11,224 bases of DNA from Bacteroidota bacterium (GTDB lineage: Bacteria > Bacteroidota > Bacteroidia > Flavobacteriales_F > PHOS-HE28): positions 1-11,224 of the forward strand of contig JAEZCB010000184.1 in assembly GCA_023412755.1 (NCBI GenBank), in the 5' to 3' direction. The position numbers and the translations under genes were made by a program. The notes under the pieces are model-generated. The model worked only from the letters and a program-made list of their open reading frames with translations. It was not told the origin of the DNA and made no database searches. Below, piece after piece: positions 7,666-11,224 of the stretch (positions are counted from its first letter, which is position 1; every line of letters begins with the position of its first letter).

Positions 7666-8153
7666 TAGATGCTTTCCACCTCCCGTTCCAGCCGGGCAAC
7701 ATCCTCTCCCCTTGCCCGCAGTTCGTCCAGCACATCCGCGATCACTTTGTCATAATTGCGGCTGGCCTCATCATTCAAGCGTTTCCAAGGGATACCGCGC
7801 AGCATGTATGCGCAGTGTGCATCATAGGTGAACATGCCCAACTTGAGCATCACGGCGATGATCGGATAGCCGATGGTCTTGTGCCACTTGGAGGCATTGT
7901 CATCCGAACGGAGATCCGTGCGCTCATCATTCCACTTCACCGTATAGGTGCGATCACCGCCTGAGGATCGGACCTTGGCCGTGTATTCCCCAGCAATTTC
8001 AACCCGTTCGTCCCCGATCGCACCCAAAGCCTCGTACACTTTGGCCATTGGGGGAAGTTTCCACGCTCGCATGTACCAATATATCCACGTGGGATCCACT
8101 GCATGCTTTGTTGTGGAGATCGGCTGGAATAATCCCCAGACAAAGAACAACAT
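7596..8153 (-). CDS. Hypothetical protein, family not recognised
   Basis: I do not recognise this 185-residue protein. ATG 8153 is the first start after an in-frame TAA at 8181-8183. The N-terminus is hydrophobic and aromatic (MLFFVWGLFQPIS, then WIYWYMRAW at 23-31), perhaps a short anchor or remnant signal. The middle has an alternating, beta-like stretch (VEIAGEYTAKV, RTYTVKWNDERTDLRSDD), then a hydrophobic segment IGYPIIAVMLKLGMF (94-108) and ACHAYM-like DAHCAYMLRGIPWKRL (111-126). Residues 127-166 are charged and helical, probably coiled coil (DVLDELRARGEDVARLEREV). The balanced composition argues for a real gene. Its tail overlaps the SRAP coding region by 70 bases. The final PPIHPSAGRSTINSG is low in character and may be an extension acquired by loss of an earlier stop. 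It is divergent from the small exported-protein gene at 8315. Confidence 0.7.
   Translation of the reverse strand: MLFFVWGLFQPISTTKHAVDPTWIYWYMRAWKLPPMAKVYEALGAIGDERVEIAGEYTAKVRSSGGDRTYTVKWNDERTDLRSDDNASKWHKTIGYPIIAVMLKLGMFTYDAHCAYMLRGIPWKRLNDEASRNYDKVIADVLDELRARGEDVARLEREVESIYQQLCRSVPPIHPSAGRSTINSG
7622..7664. other. Hairpin inside convergent gene overlap
   Basis: GATCGGT (7635-7641) and ACCGATC (7645-7651) form a perfect 7-bp stem with a 3-base loop. Flanking CAGCA (7622-7626) and TGCTG (7660-7664) are also complementary and could extend the structure. The hairpin sits within the 70 bases shared by the SRAP gene and the opposite-strand hypothetical gene, and there is no other terminator between them. 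No T-run follows on either strand, so a role in stopping convergent transcription is only a guess. Confidence 0.3.
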
Positions 8154-8314
8154 CGGCTCATCGGTGGCCTGTGAATAATATTACAATCCACTGTATTTCA
8201 AGATACTCCACTTCGCCAATTCATTCAGTACCGGCGGTCACGGAATAAGGCTTGCATCTTGACCAACAGCAGAATGGAACGGGGCCTGAACCACCCCAAC
8301 AAAGTATTGGAACC
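8154..8314. promoter_or_regulatory. Divergent intergenic region
   Basis: These 161 bases separate the starts of two divergent genes (8153 minus, 8315 plus) and must hold promoters for both. On the minus strand TATCTTGA (8205 to 8198) resembles the Bacteroidota -7 element TAnnTTTG, but I find no well-spaced TTG at -33. On the plus strand I see no convincing match. No hairpin or repeat of note was found. Confidence 0.3.
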
Positions 8315-8815
8315 ATGGAAAACGGAACCATCAAACAGTTGGCCTTGACAGTGGCGCTAGGGCTGCTCGGTAGTAGTGGCCTGCATGCACAACAGGTCAA
8401 GATCTTCGGAGATGTGAACGCCCCGGAGGAGAACAGAGAAGCGGTAAAGATGTCTGTTGTGACGCTGGAAGGCGACACCGTGTGGCAGAAACAAAAGCGC
8501 CATCCACGGTTCAAGGTGAAGTTACCAGCAGACCAGGTCTACCACTTCGTATTCGAGCAACCGGGATCGATCAATAAGACCGTTGAGATCGATGCACACC
8601 ATGCTGTTAGGCCATATACGAGGAAGGGCACCCGCCCCATCAATTTCGAGGTGTTGATGGAATCAGCTCCAGAAGAGCACCAATTCAGCGGGCCAGTGGG
8701 GAAAATGGATTTCTCCGAACGCACGGGCCGCATGTATGTGGAATACGATTACAGCCTGCAGCCCATAGCGGAACAACGTGATACCTCACCACGGGATACC
8801 CGCAGATACGATTGA
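8315..8815 (+). CDS. Small exported protein with beta-sandwich-like domain, function unknown
   Basis: This 166-residue protein has an N-terminal signal peptide (IKQLALTVALGLLGSSGLHA, residues 6-25; probable cleavage before QQ). The frame is open upstream to a TTG at 8252, but ATG 8315 places the signal peptide correctly. The mature part begins VKIFGDV and has alternating strands: VKMSVVTLEGDTVWQ (44-58), RFKVKLPADQVYHFVF (65-80), NKTVEIDAHH (87-96) and INFEVLMES (109-117), then GPVGKMDFSERTGRMYVEYD (126-145). The order 'modifiable value, strand, hydrophobic YxFxF strand, KTVEID' recalls the carboxypeptidase-regulatory/transthyretin-like sandwiches of many Bacteroidota envelope proteins. This is a resemblance from memory, not a domain hit. 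No lipobox Cys and no T9SS tail are seen, so the periplasm is the likely location. A strong hairpin follows the stop after 22 bases, so it is probably monocistronic. Confidence 0.8.
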   Translation: MENGTIKQLALTVALGLLGSSGLHAQQVKIFGDVNAPEENREAVKMSVVTLEGDTVWQKQKRHPRFKVKLPADQVYHFVFEQPGSINKTVEIDAHHAVRPYTRKGTRPINFEVLMESAPEEHQFSGPVGKMDFSERTGRMYVEYDYSLQPIAEQRDTSPRDTRRYD

Positions 8816-8837
8816 CCCCAAAGGAACCCATGGAACC

Positions 8838-8869
8838 GAAGAAGCCGGCCCTACAGGACCGGCTTCTTC
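8838..8869. terminator. Bidirectional stem-loop terminator between convergent genes
   Basis: GAAGAAGCCGG (8838-8848) is the exact reverse complement of CCGGCTTCTTC (8859-8869), giving an 11-bp perfect stem with a 10-base loop. It lies midway between the stop of the plus-strand exported-protein gene (8815) and the stop of the minus-strand cold-shock gene (8896). The A/T-rich stem ends and its position suit a terminator serving both, although the following T tract is short on each side. Confidence 0.75.
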
Positions 8870-8895
8870 ATAGCATTTGATCCGAGGCAGGAACC

Positions 8896-9090
8896 TCAGC
8901 CGACCTTTTTCACATTCACTGCGTTGAGACCTTTTGGTCCCTCTTCTACCTCATAGGTCACGGCATCACCTTCCCACAGGGATTCGGTGGTACCGGTCTT
9001 ATGCACGAACACTTCCTTGCCCCCCTGATCGGGAACAATGAATCCGTAGCCTTTCTCGGCATTGAAGAATTTCACTTTGCCACTTGTCAT
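8896..9090 (-). CDS. Cold-shock domain protein (CspA family)
   Basis: This 64-residue single-domain cold-shock protein binds single-stranded RNA or DNA in the cytoplasm and probably acts as an RNA chaperone. It starts MTSGKVKFFNAEKGYGFI with RNP1 as KGYGFI and RNP2 as VFVH (EVFVHKTG), and ends EEGPKGLNAVNVKKVG, the usual terminal strand. The frame stays open about 46 codons further upstream, but that stretch crosses the adhesin terminator and the likely promoter, and ATG 9090 gives the canonical family start. The loop after RNP2 (KTGTTESLWEGDAV) differs from the common HxSAI form. A promoter candidate lies about 30 bases upstream and terminators flank both sides, so it is likely an independent single-gene unit. 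I see no long 5' leader of the E. coli cspA type. Confidence 0.95.
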   Translation of the reverse strand: MTSGKVKFFNAEKGYGFIVPDQGGKEVFVHKTGTTESLWEGDAVTYEVEEGPKGLNAVNVKKVG

Positions 9091-9118
9091 GAACTTGCTG
9101 GGTATTGTTTTAGGAGCG

Positions 9119-9148
9119 GCAAGGTAGGTGTTTGACGGACAATTGCAA
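9119..9148 (-). promoter_or_regulatory. Candidate Bacteroidota-type promoter for the cold-shock gene
   Basis: Reading the minus strand, TTG (9148-9146) is followed by exactly 19 bases and then TACCTTGC (9126-9119). This fits the Bacteroidota primary sigma pattern TTG-N19-TAnnTTTG with one mismatch in the -7 element. It lies just after the adhesin terminator and about 28 bases before the cold-shock start, implying a leader of roughly 20 bases. Confidence 0.5.
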
Positions 9149-9169
9149 CGGTGCTGCCAAACCGGCGCT

Positions 9170-9206
9170 AAAAAAAGAAAGGCCGCCCCGGGAGGGACGG
9201 CCTTTC
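9170..9206 (-). terminator. Intrinsic terminator of the adhesin gene
   Basis: On the minus strand a GC-rich hairpin with the 9-bp stem GAAAGGCCG/CGGCCTTTC (arms 9198-9206 and 9177-9185) is followed at once by seven Ts (the A-run 9170-9176 on the plus strand). It begins 19 bases after the adhesin stop codon at 9225. This is a textbook Rho-independent terminator and also insulates the downstream cold-shock gene. Confidence 0.93.
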
Positions 9207-9224
9207 CATCACAAGTTCCTGCGA

Positions 9225-11224
9225 TCAACGCGCGATCACTATACGCTGGGTGGTCCGTTCATCACCCCGCTGTACATGCACGATGTATGTTCCAGGGAGC
9301 AAAGTGGTGGCATCTGATGAGAAGGTTCGCACTTCGCCAGCTTCCGCGTTGAACACACCCAGATCCATCACCCTACGGCCGGTGAGATCCCACATGTCCA
9401 CAGAAACCTGCCCTGCCTCACCCAAGGTGATCTTGGTGGTGAACTTCTCCGTGGCCGGATTCGGGAACACTTCCAGCACATCCGCCGCACCCATGGAGAA
9501 GGCAGGCGTGGAAATGGAGGCGTTCAACGGAGCGCAAGCCAGGAAACCATTGTTGTTGGTGCCATCCACGAAATTCTCATTGATGGCGGTGAGTACGGCA
9601 TTGAACTGCGATGCGGTATAGGTACTCGCGCATCCACCGATGTAGGCATCAGCCGCTTCGATCACTCCGGACACGGTCCAACCTGCGAACATGCCGCTGG
9701 TGATGTAGGTATTGCCCAACAATGTGCCGGCAGCACCGAAATCCGGATCATAGGCATCGAACCCTACGCTCAACTTGGCGGCCACCAACTGTGCGGCGAG
9801 AACGTTGCCGTAGCTGGATGGGTTCACCATGGTGCCTGCAGGAAGCATGGCCGGAGGCCCGCCAGCAGGGAGGTAGTTGGTCACGGCCTGCGCACTGGTG
9901 AGGCGCAGCTTGTTCACACAACCGATCTCCAATCCCCCAGGGAACGCAGCAGCGAAATTGGCGTGCACATACACTCCAGGGTTATTGCCATTCGGCGGTG
10001 CGCCGTAGCCACCTTGCGTTTGGGTACGCAGCTGGCACACTTCGGGAACGCAGTCAATGGTGAACTCCTCCTTCACCCAGCATTCCTCGGCATCCGTTAC
10101 CATCACCCAATGATCGCCAGCTGGCAGGCCACTGATGAAAGCACTGGTGGCACCGGTGCTCCATAGGATCGATACGGGGGCGGTAGCTCCGGTAACGTCG
10201 GTGATCTCGGCCCAGCCGGCACCATCGGCACAGCCGGAAGCGATCTCCAATGCGAGCTCACAATCCTTCTCGCAATCCACGGTGAACTCCACCTTATTCC
10301 AGCAACCATTGGCGTCGGTCACCATCACCCAATGATCGCCGCTCGGCAGACCATGAATGAACTGCACGGTCTCACCGGTGCTCCAGAGTATGGATACCGG
10401 GTTGGTGGCACCAGTAACGCTTTCCAATGCGGCCCAGCCGTTGCTCTCAGCAAGACAGCCCCACTCTACCATCACTTCCACCTCGCAATCCTTCTCGCAA
10501 TCCACGGTGAACTCCACCTTCTCCCAGCAACCATTGGCATCGGTGACCATCACCCAATGATCTCCGCTGGGCAGTCCGTCCACGTACTGGCTTGTCTCGC
10601 CGGTGCTCCAGAGTATGGATACGGGATCGGTGGCGCCGGTAACCCCTTCCAATGCGGCCCAGCCATTACTCTCACCGATACAGCCCCATTCCACCATGAG
10701 TTCCATGTCGCAGGGCTTCTCGCAATCGATGGTGAATTCCACCTTCTCCCAGCATCCGTTGGCATCGGTCACCATCACCCAATGATCGCCGCTTGGCAGA
10801 CCATAGATGAACTGCACCACATCACCTGTGCTCCAGAGAATGGAGACCGGGTTGGTGGCGCCGGTAACGCTTTCCAGGGCGGCCCAACCATTCTCATCGC
10901 CAAGACAACCCCATTCCACCATGATGCCGATATCGCAGGCGTCCGGACACTCCAGGCTCACCTCACCGGTGGTGGAACATTGGTTCTCATCCACTACAGT
11001 AACGGTGTAGGTACCCGTGGAAAGACCGGTGATGCTGGCGGTTGTTTCTTCGGTGGACCAGAAGTACTGGTGTACACCATCGGAGAGCACCTCTACAGAG
11101 GCCCAGCCTGCCCCTGGGGAATCGCAATCACCCTCCACCACGATCTCAGGAACCAGTGCCTGGGTCACGACCACGGTGGTTGAATTGCTGCAACCGCCGC
11201 TGGTGGTGACCATGAGCGTATAGG
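9225..11224 (-). CDS. T9SS-exported SprB-like repeat adhesin, 5' end cut by window edge
   Basis: The frame is open to the right edge (YTL precedes the Met at 11213), so the N-terminus is missing and about 665 residues are visible. Residues here count from that Met. Residues 1-92 carry SprB-type repeats (GLSTGTYTVTVVDENQC at 63-79). Residues 93-392 are four 75-residue units, each with VEWGC-like, GWAALE, PVSILWSTG and GDHWVMVTDANGCW motifs. Residues 393-577 are a separate domain (LRTQTQGGYGAPPNG, NKLRLTSAQAVTNYLPAG, AAQLVAAKLSVGFDAY, SQFNAVLTAINENFVDG) that I cannot name. Residues 578-662 are a T9SS type A tail (DVLEVFPNPATEKF, MWDLTGRRVMDLG, LLPGTYIVHV, RIVIAR). The protein is inferred to be a surface-attached or secreted adhesin, like SprB-repeat proteins used in gliding and attachment. 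A strong terminator follows. Confidence 0.93.
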   Translation of the reverse strand, partial: YTLMVTTSGGCSNSTTVVVTQALVPEIVVEGDCDSPGAGWASVEVLSDGVHQYFWSTEETTASITGLSTGTYTVTVVDENQCSTTGEVSLECPDACDIGIMVEWGCLGDENGWAALESVTGATNPVSILWSTGDVVQFIYGLPSGDHWVMVTDANGCWEKVEFTIDCEKPCDMELMVEWGCIGESNGWAALEGVTGATDPVSILWSTGETSQYVDGLPSGDHWVMVTDANGCWEKVEFTVDCEKDCEVEVMVEWGCLAESNGWAALESVTGATNPVSILWSTGETVQFIHGLPSGDHWVMVTDANGCWNKVEFTVDCEKDCELALEIASGCADGAGWAEITDVTGATAPVSILWSTGATSAFISGLPAGDHWVMVTDAEECWVKEEFTIDCVPEVCQLRTQTQGGYGAPPNGNNPGVYVHANFAAAFPGGLEIGCVNKLRLTSAQAVTNYLPAGGPPAMLPAGTMVNPSSYGNVLAAQLVAAKLSVGFDAYDPDFGAAGTLLGNTYITSGMFAGWTVSGVIEAADAYIGGCASTYTASQFNAVLTAINENFVDGTNNNGFLACAPLNASISTPAFSMGAADVLEVFPNPATEKFTTKITLGEAGQVSVDMWDLTGRRVMDLGVFNAEAGEVRTFSSDATTLLPGTYIVHVQRGDERTTQRIVIAR
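10038..10937 (-). repeat. Four tandem 225-bp coding repeats (75-residue Cys-rich units)
   Basis: The units are 10713-10937, 10488-10712, 10263-10487 and 10038-10262. The first three are very similar; the last (nearest the C-terminus) is more diverged, for example IASGC for VEWGC and one residue missing before GW. In one stretch of about 77 bases compared by eye, units 2 and 3 differ at about 7 positions, mostly silent. Each unit has four Cys in the fixed pattern C-x9-C-x50-C-x9-C, followed by x3 and the first Cys of the next unit (C93, C103, C154, C164, C168 and so on); unit 4 shifts by one. Confidence 0.95.

Noticed and set aside
9091..9228. 46-residue N-terminal extension of the cold-shock protein
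   Set aside because: It would run through the adhesin terminator and the promoter candidate, and the family starts at MTSGKVKFF.
10332..11183. Long plus-strand open frame of 283 codons over the adhesin repeats
   Set aside because: It is antisense to the repeat region. The frame stays open only because the 225-bp units repeat, so one open unit implies all are open. The adhesin reading on the minus strand has clear motifs.
9225..11224. Repeat array considered as CRISPR or as a mobile element
   Set aside because: The repeats are 225 bp, contiguous without spacers, in frame and encode a known type of adhesin unit; no transposase or terminal repeats are present.

Overview
The window looks like part of a Bacteroidota chromosome, most likely a Flavobacteriales-type lineage. 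Three genes encode C-terminal type IX secretion (T9SS, Por) sorting domains of the PNP...GTY/GIY...R type. One of them is a SprB-like repeat adhesin. A candidate promoter fits the Bacteroidota TTG-N19-TAnnTTTG pattern rather than sigma-70, and strong Shine-Dalgarno sites are largely absent. Base composition is fairly GC-rich for this phylum (mid to high 50s % by eye). I see no tRNA, rRNA, CRISPR array, insertion sequence or phage gene. No gene-free stretch exceeds 300 bases; the longest is 161 bases (8154-8314).

Layout. (1) 3-3113, plus strand: a DUF1800 protein cut by the left edge, then a DUF1501 protein with a twin-arginine-like N-terminus and a T9SS tail, forming a two-gene operon. (2) 3117-5767, minus strand: a lipid (diacylglycerol) kinase followed downstream by a secreted beta-propeller protein with a T9SS tail. 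The propeller gene meets the DUF1501 gene tail to tail with only 3 bases between stops. (3) 5816-7665, plus strand: an App1-like (DUF2183) putative phosphatidate phosphatase, then a SRAP (YedK/HMCES-type) abasic-site protein 23 bases later. The kinase and the phosphatase are divergent across a 48-base gap. (4) 7596-8153, minus strand: an unrecognised 185-residue protein whose 3' end overlaps the SRAP gene by 70 bases. (5) 8315-8815, plus strand: a small exported protein, followed by a perfect-stem terminator. (6) 8896-9090, minus strand: a cold-shock protein with its own promoter. (7) 9225-11224, minus strand: a T9SS-exported adhesin with four 75-residue Cys-rich SprB-like repeats, cut by the right edge and followed by a classical terminator.

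How the genes fit together. The window mixes surface or exported proteins (DUF1800/DUF1501, propeller, repeat adhesin, small exported protein) with a compact intracellular block of lipid phosphorylation/dephosphorylation and DNA-damage protection. The most interesting points are the divergent kinase/App1-like phosphatase pair, the regular cysteine spacing in the adhesin repeats, and the 70-base coding overlap that carries a hairpin. I do not see a clear new defence or mobile system.
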